This document shows, piece after piece, positions 1-7,950 of a stretch of DNA of 64,000 bases. Under the pieces are notes generated by a model, which was not told the origin of the DNA, searched no databases, and saw only the letters and a program-made list of their open reading frames with translations. The stretch spans positions 248,001 through 312,000 of the forward strand of contig NZ_JBLWFK010000006.1 in NCBI RefSeq assembly GCF_048323675.1, in the 5' to 3' direction. The translations under genes were made by a program, and so were the position numbers. Within the stretch, counting starts at the first letter, position 1. Each line of letters begins with the position of its first letter. This DNA comes from Mangrovimicrobium sp048323675. Its GTDB lineage: Bacteria > Pseudomonadota > Gammaproteobacteria > Pseudomonadales > Halieaceae.

Positions 1-702
1 ACCTCCGGTAGTGGCAACACTTCGGGCGGCACTGGCTCCGCAGAGGAAACGCACACCTTTGAAGGGGGACAACTCGGCGACCTTGACTGCAGCGGCAACT
101 GCCCACAGGTCAGCACCCGCTATTCACGCAGTGGCAACTACGCGATGGTGTCGACCATTACCAATAACAGTCCCAACACCAAACGCACCGAAGTGACAAT
201 TCGCGGTGCCAAGAAAAAAATGGAATTTGAACGCGACTACTGGATGGGCTTCAGCATTTTCCTGCCCCCGGGCTGGGAAGTGCCGAACAAAATGCAACTC
301 GTATACCAGATTCACCGCACCAATGACCCCGGTGAAACCGGCGGTCAGCCCCCCTTCGCCATCTATACCGGCACTGGCAACTGGCGCATTACCAGCCAGG
401 CAGGTAGCGTCAAACAGGTCTGGGATCTGAACTCTGTCATGCAGGATGTTGGGCGCTGGGTCGACTGGGTAGTCCATTACAGGCCCAGCAAAGGCAATTC
501 CGGGATCGTCGAGGTGTGGAAAGACGGTAAGCTGGTGGCGAGCCGCCGGGGACAGACCACCGAGAACGACCAGATAGGCCCCTACTCCAAGTGGGGTATC
601 TACAAGGGAGCGTATGACTTCGCGCCCATTACTGTCTACCACGACGATATCCGCGTTTCCTCCGGGTCTGGAGCCGGTTACCAGGACGTCGCCCCCCGCT
701 GA
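1..702 (+). CDS. Secreted polysaccharide-lyase-like protein, copy 1 (5' end outside window)
   Basis: The reading frame is open from the first base of the window, so the start and any signal peptide lie upstream. The visible part begins with a Gly/Ser/Thr-rich linker followed by a domain closely similar to the proteins at 1081-1845 and 6063-6863. All three share a CSGNCP motif, an FxRDYWxGFSxxLPxGWxVPxKM block, a VGRWxDxVxxYRPS block and the ending YxDVAPR. The pattern fits the heparin-lyase-I-like jelly-roll family (Pfam Polysacc_lyase type), which cleaves acidic polysaccharides by beta-elimination. Role in this locus is inferred: trimming or release of the exopolysaccharide made next door. 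The N-terminal linker suggests an extra upstream module or membrane/lipid anchor that the other two copies lack. Confidence 0.7.
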   Translation, partial: TSGSGNTSGGTGSAEETHTFEGGQLGDLDCSGNCPQVSTRYSRSGNYAMVSTITNNSPNTKRTEVTIRGAKKKMEFERDYWMGFSIFLPPGWEVPNKMQLVYQIHRTNDPGETGGQPPFAIYTGTGNWRITSQAGSVKQVWDLNSVMQDVGRWVDWVVHYRPSKGNSGIVEVWKDGKLVASRRGQTTENDQIGPYSKWGIYKGAYDFAPITVYHDDIRVSSGSGAGYQDVAPR

Positions 703-717
703 TAATGCAGCTCAATA

Positions 718-757
718 AATATCAATCCACGATCATTGCTGATCGTGGATTGATATT
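718..757. terminator. Perfect 18-bp stem-loop after lyase copy 1
   Basis: Bases 718-735 are exactly complementary to 740-757 around a 4-base loop (736-739), starting 16 bases after the stop codon of lyase copy 1. There is no T-run after the stem, so it may act as a 3' RNA-stabilising or bidirectional structure rather than a standard intrinsic terminator. Confidence 0.5.
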
Positions 758-968
758 CCGCCCAAAATGAACCAATACAACTTTCTCGTCGATCCATCCA
801 GTTGCCATCTGGCGACACTCTAACTGCATGAATTTAAATTGATTTTTGCGGAACACTATCATTCCTGTCTGCCAGCACCGACTAGAGCAAGCAATAAGCA
901 TCCGATTTAGGCCAAAATTTCTCAGATTAAACTTATAACGATTTGTTTTATATGAATATTTTTTTATC

Positions 969-984
969 TGGCACGAGTTTGGCT
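969..984 (+). promoter_or_regulatory. Candidate sigma-54 promoter for lyase copy 2
   Basis: The string TGGCACG-N4-TGGCT matches the -24/-12 consensus TGGCACG-N4-TTGCW with one substitution (the second T of TTGC is G); the GG and GC dinucleotides have the correct spacing. It lies about 100 bases upstream of the start at 1081. Exosortase-type EPS loci are known to use RpoN with the PrsK/PrsR two-component pair; no such regulator gene lies in this window. Confidence 0.5.
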
Positions 985-1080
985 TAGGAGAGTCAGACGC
1001 CACATTCGGGCCCGGTAGTTTGATCTCGCGTGGCAACCCCGTAATCACATCATGTATTTGTCTTATACGAGGAACTACGC

Positions 1081-1845
1081 ATGATTTTGGCATTACCATC
1101 GGCTATTTACCGTAAACTGAGCGTTCTAACCGCATCTCTCGTAATGGCAACTCTAACCCTGCAGTCAAACTCTGCCGCAGCCGCGGTGGATTATGAACAC
1201 AACTTCAACTCAGGAAAGTTCTCCATGACCTGCAGCGGCAACTGTCCCAAGGTCAGCAGCCGCTATTCTCGTCGAGGAGGCTACGCCATGGAGTCCACCA
1301 TCAGTAATTCGAGCAGCAATAAAAAGCGTACCGAAGCCATCCTCCCCGGTAAAATTGGCAAAATGCAGTTCGGCCGCGATTACTGGATCGGCTTCAGCAT
1401 CTACCTGCCTGCCGGCTGGACAGTTCCAAACAAAATGGAAATTCTTGCACAAATCCACCGCACCCCAGACAAGGGCGAGGCCGGTGGCCAACCACCAGTC
1501 GCGATTTACTCCGGCTCGGGAGAATGGAAAGTTACCAGCCAGGAATGGGGTGGCAAGCAGGATTGGCTGTTGAATAGTGTCTACGAAGATGTCGGCCGCT
1601 GGACCGACTTTGTGATTCACTATCGCCCCTCCTACACTTCAAACGGCATTCTGGAAGTCTGGAAAGACGGCGCCCTGGTTGCAAAGCGCAGCGGAGCGAA
1701 CACTGCGAAAGACGCTATCGGTCCGTACTTTAAGATGGGTATCTACAAGGGAACCTACAGCGCCCCTACCAAGACCGTTTACCACGACGAACTGCGTATT
1801 GCGTCCGGGCCCTACGCCAGTTATGCAGACGTAGCTCCTCGGTAG
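1081..1845 (+). CDS. Secreted polysaccharide-lyase-like protein, copy 2
   Basis: A 254-residue protein with a Sec signal peptide (residues about 1-35, ending in an Ala-rich AAAA|VD region) and a single heparin-lyase-I-like beta-jelly-roll domain. The CSGNCP cysteine pair at 51-55 probably forms a disulfide. ATG start preceded by GAGGAA with 8 bases spacing. It stands alone between two stem-loops and has a sigma-54-like promoter, so it is probably transcribed separately from the downstream operon. Substrate is unknown; an acidic or sulfated glycan made by this locus is the natural guess. A non-catalytic glycan-binding role cannot be excluded, since catalytic residues of the family cannot be assigned by eye. 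Confidence 0.75.
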   Translation: MILALPSAIYRKLSVLTASLVMATLTLQSNSAAAAVDYEHNFNSGKFSMTCSGNCPKVSSRYSRRGGYAMESTISNSSSNKKRTEAILPGKIGKMQFGRDYWIGFSIYLPAGWTVPNKMEILAQIHRTPDKGEAGGQPPVAIYSGSGEWKVTSQEWGGKQDWLLNSVYEDVGRWTDFVIHYRPSYTSNGILEVWKDGALVAKRSGANTAKDAIGPYFKMGIYKGTYSAPTKTVYHDELRIASGPYASYADVAPR

Positions 1846-1863
1846 TAGGCACTAACTTTCACA

Positions 1864-1896
1864 AATGCCTGCTTTTTCTATCAGAAAGCAGGCATT
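1864..1896 (+). terminator. Stem-loop after lyase copy 2
   Basis: A 12-bp perfect inverted repeat (1864-1875 with 1885-1896) with a 9-base loop starts 18 bases past the stop codon. No T-run follows the stem. Together with the similar hairpin at 718-757 it brackets the lyase copy 2 unit. Confidence 0.5.
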
Positions 1897-2681
1897 CACC
1901 TCCTCAGTAATTTTTGCTGCAGTTCGCAAGCGCACGGGGCTTAGCCTACCCCGTCGACCCCTGCCCCCTGGAATTCTTCAGAATCGAATCCTCCTTTCAT
2001 CGTGACATCTCTGGTCACGTAAATGATCATGATATCTTAGTCAGCACCAAGACTTTCTCTGAACGCTTTGCAGTATCCGCTTGAATGTCCGCGGCCCTCA
2101 GACAACTGGGTAGAGAACTGACGACTATTCCATTATTCCAAGCCTCTATCAGCAATTCCGAACTTCCAACTCCTACCACAGATGGATAGTGACCATTGGT
2201 TCTGCATCAAATACGCCCCAGGAGTGAAACTGATGGCTTATCCAATCCCTCCACCCTACGAGTGGGGCTCGCTTACAGTAAGTACCAGTTCTATTGTTCA
2301 TAGATTTAATCCTTCAGAAATCAAGAACCTATCCTGTAAACTTCCTTAATAGAACTCCCATCAAACTTAAACTTGATGATCAATATGGTGTAACCATTCA
2401 GTATCTATATGGAATCAAACAGCAGTTCATTGCATTTGTGCCGAGAACTAACGCACATACTGAATAGGAATTTAGGGAAGCACTATACGTTCAAATCCAA
2501 TCTGGGCTGCTACAGTATCAAGTTCACAAAACAATACTCTCGGTTGACAGCGGTGTGAACCGTGGTTGAGCACTGGATTCTTTCTTCTACTGAGTCATAT
2601 TTTTTAACTCTCTAGAACGACAAATTCCAGGGGTTCATCGGCAGGGAAAAACTGCACTATCTTTCAAGGGCACCAAGTAAG
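1897..2681. other. Long AT-rich gap with no intact gene
   Basis: This 785-base gap separates lyase copy 2 from the sulfotransferase operon. No frame of gene length is open. The stretch 2120-2467 contains two consecutive open stretches in different frames (see the possible pseudogene entry). The rest shows no RNA gene or obvious repeat. It probably contains the promoter of the operon that starts at 2682. Confidence 0.5.
2124..2467 (+). pseudogene. Possible decayed gene fragment, unrecognised
   Basis: One frame is open from just after a stop near 2122 and includes an ATG at 2182, ending at a TAA at 2347-2349. An overlapping frame then stays open to a TAG at 2465-2467. A single frameshift near 2330-2345 would join them into about 110 residues with ordinary amino-acid composition. 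I do not recognise the family. This could be chance in an AT-rich gap. Confidence 0.2.
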
Positions 2682-3602
2682 ATGAAAATGGCTTTTCACA
2701 TCGGGTATCACAAGACAGCCACCAGTTGGCTCCAAAAGGCTTACTTTCCAAGCCATCCCGAAGTTGACTTGCTTTGCAACTCGAGTGCTCCATGGAATGA
2801 CCCGTTTCTTCACTATCTGATTTCAACTCCAGAGCTCAAATTCGACGCTCACGAAGCCCAACGCCGACTCTATTCACAGCAAAGCTCTGATTCCAGTGAC
2901 AGGAAGCGGAAGATAGGACTGGTTTCAGCTGAACGACTTTCAGGTTTCCCACTTTCTGGAGGCTTTGACAGCGTCCATATAGCACACAGAATTCACAAAG
3001 TTGCCGCAGACGCGAAGATTATTATCGTGGTCCGGGAACAGTCCGACATGATCAGTTCCGTATACAAACAAATGGTTGGTGAGGGCTTCTCGGGTACTCT
3101 TGAACAAATGCTAAATCGTCCCAGTTGGAAAACAGCGGGTTTTAATCTCGCCTTTTACGAATTCGATCTGCTGGTTCGATTGTATTTGGATCTATTTGGA
3201 AATGATCAAGTACTGGTACTATCCTATGAATCCTTTCGAGAGGCACCAGACAAGTTTGTTAGCCAATTATGTGACTTCCTGGAAATCAGTAAGCTCAGTC
3301 CGCCAGCTGAAAATAAAATCGTCAATCAGGGCATGTCGACGGCCAGCATGAGGATGATTCGGCGCCTTAACCCTATCCGTGAAACTGAGTTTAACCCCTA
3401 TCCAGCGATAAAGTTGCCGCCAGGGATTTTCGAATTTATCTACAAATCTCATCGAGCCATTGATCGTCGCCAACTTCAGCTAATGAGCGATGACCTACGG
3501 TCTGAATTGCAGGATTACTATCGCAGTTCCAATATTCAATTACACCAATTGACAGGCATAAAGTTGACGGATAGAGCAACCTCTGACCCAGAAAATATCT
3601 AG
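2682..3602 (+). CDS. Sulfotransferase (EPS cluster, copy 1)
   Basis: Predicted PAPS-dependent cytoplasmic sulfotransferase, 306 residues. The N-terminus carries GYHKTATSWLQ (residues 8-18), the 5'-phosphosulfate-binding loop that follows the first beta strand. A strand-helix IIIVVREQSDMISSVYKQ around residues 110-127 corresponds to the 3'-phosphate-binding region (Arg and Ser). It opens an operon with the polymerase gene 11 bases downstream, then a glycosyltransferase and lyase copy 3. Likely role: transfer of sulfate to a sugar hydroxyl or amine of the repeat unit. The first ATG is used; a second in-frame ATG two codons later is equally possible. Confidence 0.75.
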   Translation: MKMAFHIGYHKTATSWLQKAYFPSHPEVDLLCNSSAPWNDPFLHYLISTPELKFDAHEAQRRLYSQQSSDSSDRKRKIGLVSAERLSGFPLSGGFDSVHIAHRIHKVAADAKIIIVVREQSDMISSVYKQMVGEGFSGTLEQMLNRPSWKTAGFNLAFYEFDLLVRLYLDLFGNDQVLVLSYESFREAPDKFVSQLCDFLEISKLSPPAENKIVNQGMSTASMRMIRRLNPIRETEFNPYPAIKLPPGIFEFIYKSHRAIDRRQLQLMSDDLRSELQDYYRSSNIQLHQLTGIKLTDRATSDPENI

Positions 3603-3613
3603 GGCGAATAACA

Positions 3614-4918
3614 GTGAAATACTTATATCTACTGTTGATTTACGCATTTTCGAATGACCTATTTTCTTTTCTACCAGAGGATATTCTTCCCGGGGGATTC
3701 GACCTTTCCGACATTGGTATTCTTTTACTTTTAATCGGAATACTAGTTATATTTCTTAAAGAGAAGGATTTCAGCATCCTGTTCAATCCCTATACAACTC
3801 TTGTTGTTATCCTGTTCTTCCTAATCGCTATTGAAGCCGGCATCGCTTCAATCAACTATAACCAATCCATCATAAGCGGTGTGATCAGCACTCGTCGGTA
3901 CTGGTACTATTTGACGTTAATCCCTTTTATTTTTTGGCTAAAGGATGTCAAAAGCGTCGAAATTTTTCTGGAACTTCTAAGCACTGTCGCCCTGGTAATT
4001 TTTATCCTGTCAATCGTTAATTATATAACGCCTGTTGTGTTTCAACATGAGTGGGCTGCGGGGCACCATAAGCGTGCTGGCGTAGTGCGCGCGTTTATTC
4101 CTGCGATGGATCTACTAACTTTTACAACTTTTTGGCAATTTGTACTTTGGCTCGAAGTTGAGGAAAAAAAGTCAAAATCCCTAATAAAAACAGGGATTTT
4201 TTATGGCGCACATGTATTCAGACAATCACGCGGTCGGCTCATAACCCTCACGGCGGTAATGCTAGGTCTCTTGATCTACAAACGTAAATTCAAGGCATTT
4301 TTTCTTGCGGCATTTCTCGCGTCCATTGGGTTTTTTGTACTTCAATACACCATGGAACAAAACATCATGGAGTACGCTTTCGCTTCAACAGTCGAAGATA
4401 TATCGGAGAATACTGGCACGTGGGAAGGCCGACTGGAAAATATACAAAGTGATGTCGATCATTTTCTGAATCACATATGGATAGGCAGCGGGGCAGTTGC
4501 CCTTCGACTTTCGGAGGGGGGCGGATTTTCCTCACAGGAAATGGACAGGCTAGAGGAAATTGCAAATACAGCAGACCTGGGTTACACGAGATGGCTAAAA
4601 AGTTTTGGACTGGCAGGAGTCTTGTGGCTAGGAGCATTATTCTATTTTGCAATTAGGGACTGTATTCGTGCATCCAGTCTGGCCACAAAGCAAGCGAGAA
4701 TCATCCCCCTGTTTGTATCCACTTATTTTGTCTTTGTGGCGATTTCCTCAGTTACCCTCAATCACTTTCAATTCCCGCCAAGAATTATGGTCCTGTGTCT
4801 TTGCTTCGCTGCGTTAACCCGAATCCAATGGGAAGCTATTCGAAAAGCTTCATCAAATAATAACGCGCCGCTTCACGACAATGGCGACATTGATACAAAC
4901 GCAGTTAAGCCTTATTAA
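3614..4918 (+). CDS. O-antigen ligase/polymerase-like membrane protein (Wzy-like)
   Basis: A 434-residue integral membrane protein with about ten hydrophobic segments and a larger hydrophilic loop around residues 245-320, the layout of the Wzy/WaaL (O-antigen ligase) superfamily. In an EPS locus with a flippase and Wzz-like protein the natural role is periplasmic polymerisation of lipid-linked repeat units. GTG start at 3614, 11 bases after the sulfotransferase stop. Sequence is AT-rich and weakly conserved, as is normal for Wzy. Polymerase is preferred to ligase because of the context; sequence alone does not decide. Confidence 0.65.
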   Translation: MKYLYLLLIYAFSNDLFSFLPEDILPGGFDLSDIGILLLLIGILVIFLKEKDFSILFNPYTTLVVILFFLIAIEAGIASINYNQSIISGVISTRRYWYYLTLIPFIFWLKDVKSVEIFLELLSTVALVIFILSIVNYITPVVFQHEWAAGHHKRAGVVRAFIPAMDLLTFTTFWQFVLWLEVEEKKSKSLIKTGIFYGAHVFRQSRGRLITLTAVMLGLLIYKRKFKAFFLAAFLASIGFFVLQYTMEQNIMEYAFASTVEDISENTGTWEGRLENIQSDVDHFLNHIWIGSGAVALRLSEGGGFSSQEMDRLEEIANTADLGYTRWLKSFGLAGVLWLGALFYFAIRDCIRASSLATKQARIIPLFVSTYFVFVAISSVTLNHFQFPPRIMVLCLCFAALTRIQWEAIRKASSNNNAPLHDNGDIDTNAVKPY

Positions 4919-4989
4919 AGGAAAACAATTCATTCAGATATTTTTTACAATTTTTATTCCACTCATAACTACCTGCTTAGAAAAGGTCC

Positions 4990-6051
4990 ATGATGCAAGC
5001 AATTACCATCGTAACTCTCAGCACCAATGAAACTGCGGGCATCAGGAGTGTCATTGAGAATTACCTCGTATCTGGCCTCTATGATTCATACGAGCATCAC
5101 TGGATAAAAACGCACGATAATGTTTCAGCAATTGAAAAAATTCGAATATTCATAGTCTCTATATTTCAGCTGTTGGGGGTTATCAGGAAAAAACCGATTC
5201 TTCATATCCACACTTCCAGCCGTGGAAGTTTTCTCAGAAAGGCAATTCTCGCAAGGATCGGAAGCTTGTTTGGCAGCAAAACGATCCTGCATTTACACGG
5301 CTCCGAATTCAAGGAGTTTTATGAAGGATCCAACAAGCTGGCAAAGAAGGCGATTCGATATACTTTTGATCATGCCGATTGTGTCATCGTGCTCTCGGAA
5401 AGCTGGAAGGTTTTCGTTTCGTCGATATCCATTAATCCCAACATTGAAGTCGTTAACAATTTTGTCAAAGAGGTCCAATGCAGTCGCCGGGTTGGGGCGG
5501 AGGATGGAGTGAATCTACTATTTATGGGGAGACTAGGTAAACGCAAAGGTGTATACGATCTCATCGACGCGATGGAATTGGTTTCGCGTGAGGTCGACAA
5601 TTGCAAAGTCTATCTTTGTGGCGACGGAGAATTGGAGGAGGTCAAAGCCAGAATTGGAGAAAAAGGGCTTCAGGAGGTTTGCCTGGTCGAGGGATGGGTA
5701 GGACCGGAAGCGAAGCCAGGATATTTCTCTTTGGCCGATGTTTTTGTCCTGCTTTCCTATAATGAGGGGCTTCCCATGTCGATTCTGGAGGCAATGTCCT
5801 CCGGTGTGGCGATACTGACGACCCCCGTGGGCGGAATCCCGGAAGTAATTCGCCCAAACCAGAACGGAATGTTGGTCGAAGCTGGCAATGTAGCGGAAAT
5901 TTCCAGAAGTATCATAGAGTTAAGTCGTGACCGCGAGAATCGCACCCGGCTCGGCAGGGCGGCGCGAAGCGATTATCTTCAATCGTACTGCCCAGATGCA
6001 ATTCTTCCCAAACTGCACAATATATATACTAGACTAAACAAAGGTGGATAG
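4990..6051 (+). CDS. Glycosyltransferase family 4 (GT-B fold)
   Basis: A 353-residue retaining glycosyltransferase of the GT4 type. The C-terminal Rossmann domain starts with LLFMGRLGKRKGVYDLIDA and carries the nucleotide-sugar-binding EGLPMSILE signature (Glu259 and Glu267, the EX7E motif), followed by GGIPEVI. The N-terminal acceptor domain includes HLHGSEFKEF. It probably adds one sugar of the repeat unit at the cytoplasmic face of the inner membrane. ATG start with AAGG just upstream; lyase copy 3 follows 11 bases after the stop. Confidence 0.85.
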   Translation: MMQAITIVTLSTNETAGIRSVIENYLVSGLYDSYEHHWIKTHDNVSAIEKIRIFIVSIFQLLGVIRKKPILHIHTSSRGSFLRKAILARIGSLFGSKTILHLHGSEFKEFYEGSNKLAKKAIRYTFDHADCVIVLSESWKVFVSSISINPNIEVVNNFVKEVQCSRRVGAEDGVNLLFMGRLGKRKGVYDLIDAMELVSREVDNCKVYLCGDGELEEVKARIGEKGLQEVCLVEGWVGPEAKPGYFSLADVFVLLSYNEGLPMSILEAMSSGVAILTTPVGGIPEVIRPNQNGMLVEAGNVAEISRSIIELSRDRENRTRLGRAARSDYLQSYCPDAILPKLHNIYTRLNKGG

Positions 6052-6062
6052 AGGTGTGACAG

Positions 6063-6863
6063 GTGGTGGTTTCTACCCGGCATTGGACTGTACTCAGACT
6101 CAGGTGCCTGATAACCGCCTCAATGTTATCGCTGTTCACATTTCACGGCAGTGATGTACGCGCGCAGCTTTACGTAAGGAACTGGGAAAGCGGATCACTC
6201 AACGACACCTGCAGTGGCAACTGCCCAAGAGTCACCTCCGAGATAGCGCGTCACGGCCAGTATTCATTAAAATCGTCGATCAATCGCTTGATCAGCCCCA
6301 ATAGTTTTCGCACCGAATTAACAAAGCCAGGATTCCCCGGTAATTTTCAGTATCGCACCAATTATTGGATAGGGTTTAGTACATATCTACCCGAGGACTG
6401 GGAGGTTCCCCATAGATTTGAACTGATAGCGCAGATCCACGCCGCACCAGATCCCGGTGAACGACAACGAAGTCCGGTCCTGGGAATTTATACCGGCTCT
6501 GGTCGCTGGAAAATACAATCGCGCTGGGAAAAGGGAAGGGCCGACTGGATTTTGGATCAAAGAATAATCGACGATGTAGGTCGTTGGGTAGACTGGGTCA
6601 TCCGATACCGGCCTTCATGGCAGGATGATGGAATTATGGAGGTATGGAAGGATGGAATAAAAGTCGCCAGCTATTTGGGGCCAAATACCTATGAAGACAA
6701 TGTCGGCCCCTATCTGAAGATCGGTCTTTACCTGAACTGGAGGGACAGAAGCTGCTGTCAGGGCACGTCACCCTTAAAGTATATTTATCATGACGAATTG
6801 AGGATTGGAATTGGCCCCGAGTTCACGTATCAAGACGTGGCTCCTGACCGTGTAGGGCGCTAA
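6063..6863 (+). CDS. Secreted polysaccharide-lyase-like protein, copy 3
   Basis: A 266-residue protein with a signal peptide (hydrophobic core around residues 11-28, likely cleavage after VRA at 34) and the same lyase-like domain as copies 1 and 2, including CSGNCP at 50-55 and the VGRWVDWVIRYRPSW block. It diverges more than copies 1 and 2 do from each other and carries an insertion with a CC pair (RSCCQG) near residues 232-237, which could form an extra disulfide. GTG start at 6063 (another GTG follows directly), preceded by AGAGGTG. Its position inside the glycosyltransferase operon ties lyase production to polymer synthesis, as with AlgL in alginate loci. Confidence 0.72.
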   Translation: MVVSTRHWTVLRLRCLITASMLSLFTFHGSDVRAQLYVRNWESGSLNDTCSGNCPRVTSEIARHGQYSLKSSINRLISPNSFRTELTKPGFPGNFQYRTNYWIGFSTYLPEDWEVPHRFELIAQIHAAPDPGERQRSPVLGIYTGSGRWKIQSRWEKGRADWILDQRIIDDVGRWVDWVIRYRPSWQDDGIMEVWKDGIKVASYLGPNTYEDNVGPYLKIGLYLNWRDRSCCQGTSPLKYIYHDELRIGIGPEFTYQDVAPDRVGR

Positions 6864-6972
6864 TTGGCAACCACTAACAGAAGGGCTGACGTATTTTCAC
6901 TGAATCGAATGGCTATCCGGTGTGTGCGGAAATCTCCCCATATAATTATTCAACCTGGGCCGTGAAAAGTAA

Positions 6973-7950
6973 ATGAAGAGTGCATTTCTCCAATTGACCT
7001 ATACGCTGGCCTATTGCCTCGGAATTATCGGCTTGTTCTATAAATTTAATCGTCGGCCGATAGTCGTTTCTTATCACAACATCATTCCAGACGCATCGTT
7101 CGACGAACACTCGCACTTCCTGGGCGGAGACCACCGGGTTTCTGAATTTGAAAGGCACATGGAGATCATTACCGGAAAATTAGAGGTCGTTAACGAGCTA
7201 GTCCCCGGCAAAGTACTCATTACCTTCGACGACGGGTACAAAAACAACCTCACGATTGCAGAGCCAATTCTTCGTCGACATGGAATCAACGCGACATTTT
7301 TTGTTCCCGCCTGTTATTTCGAGTCTTCAGACATACTCTGGATAGACAAAATATTGATGTGGATATCTTTCGTGCCCACGGGAAGTTACCTTTTGGCGGG
7401 TAAGTTGTACAACCTGGATTCAACTAGTAGTCGACGTAATACCTGGAATGAATTGTGGAGACTACTACTGGACGATTATTCTGTGAAATCCGGGCTAATT
7501 GAAGAAATGCAAAAGCAGTGTACTTTTGAAGAAATTCCAATTGATAAAGACTATTTCGACGCGCGCTTCCAGGCACTTAGCGATGACGATATGGAAAGCC
7601 TTAAAAAGGCTGGCAACAAAATAGCCTGTCATTCGTACAACCACGACATTCTGGCCAAGTTGTCTCCCGAGGAGCTATTTGGCAATTTTGAAAAATGTCA
7701 GGCTTTTCGTTCAAACTTTAACGTCAGTTGGTATAGCTATCCTTTCGGTAGAGACAGTGAAGTCACCGATGTTGTAGTGGAAACATGCAAGAATTTCGGA
7801 TATTCATACGCCTTCATGAATATTGATGGCAAAGGATCCGAGCGTTACAGAATGACTCGAGTAAATATGCCGAATTCCGGAAACAAGGCATTAATTCACG
7901 CCAAACTGAGTGGCTTCGAGGCTTTTTTAAAGGAACTCCTGCCGACGTGA
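6973..7950 (+). CDS. Polysaccharide deacetylase (NodB-like)
   Basis: A 325-residue carbohydrate esterase family 4 protein. The metal/catalytic motif 1 TFDDGY is at about 84-89 and motif 2 HSYNH at about 219-223, giving the Asp-His-His metal triad. It starts with a hydrophobic stretch (residues 3-20) that may be a membrane anchor. The expected reaction is N-deacetylation of an amino sugar. The stop codon overlaps the start of the next gene by four bases, coupling it to an acyltransferase. This pairing is typical of exosortase-type EPS clusters (deacetylase plus FemAB protein). Confidence 0.8.
   Translation: MKSAFLQLTYTLAYCLGIIGLFYKFNRRPIVVSYHNIIPDASFDEHSHFLGGDHRVSEFERHMEIITGKLEVVNELVPGKVLITFDDGYKNNLTIAEPILRRHGINATFFVPACYFESSDILWIDKILMWISFVPTGSYLLAGKLYNLDSTSSRRNTWNELWRLLLDDYSVKSGLIEEMQKQCTFEEIPIDKDYFDARFQALSDDDMESLKKAGNKIACHSYNHDILAKLSPEELFGNFEKCQAFRSNFNVSWYSYPFGRDSEVTDVVVETCKNFGYSYAFMNIDGKGSERYRMTRVNMPNSGNKALIHAKLSGFEAFLKELLPT

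Noticed and set aside
722..1099. A 125-codon minus-strand frame between lyase copies 1 and 2
   Set aside because: It overlaps the hairpin, the sigma-54-like site and the start of lyase copy 2, and its translation has no family resemblance.
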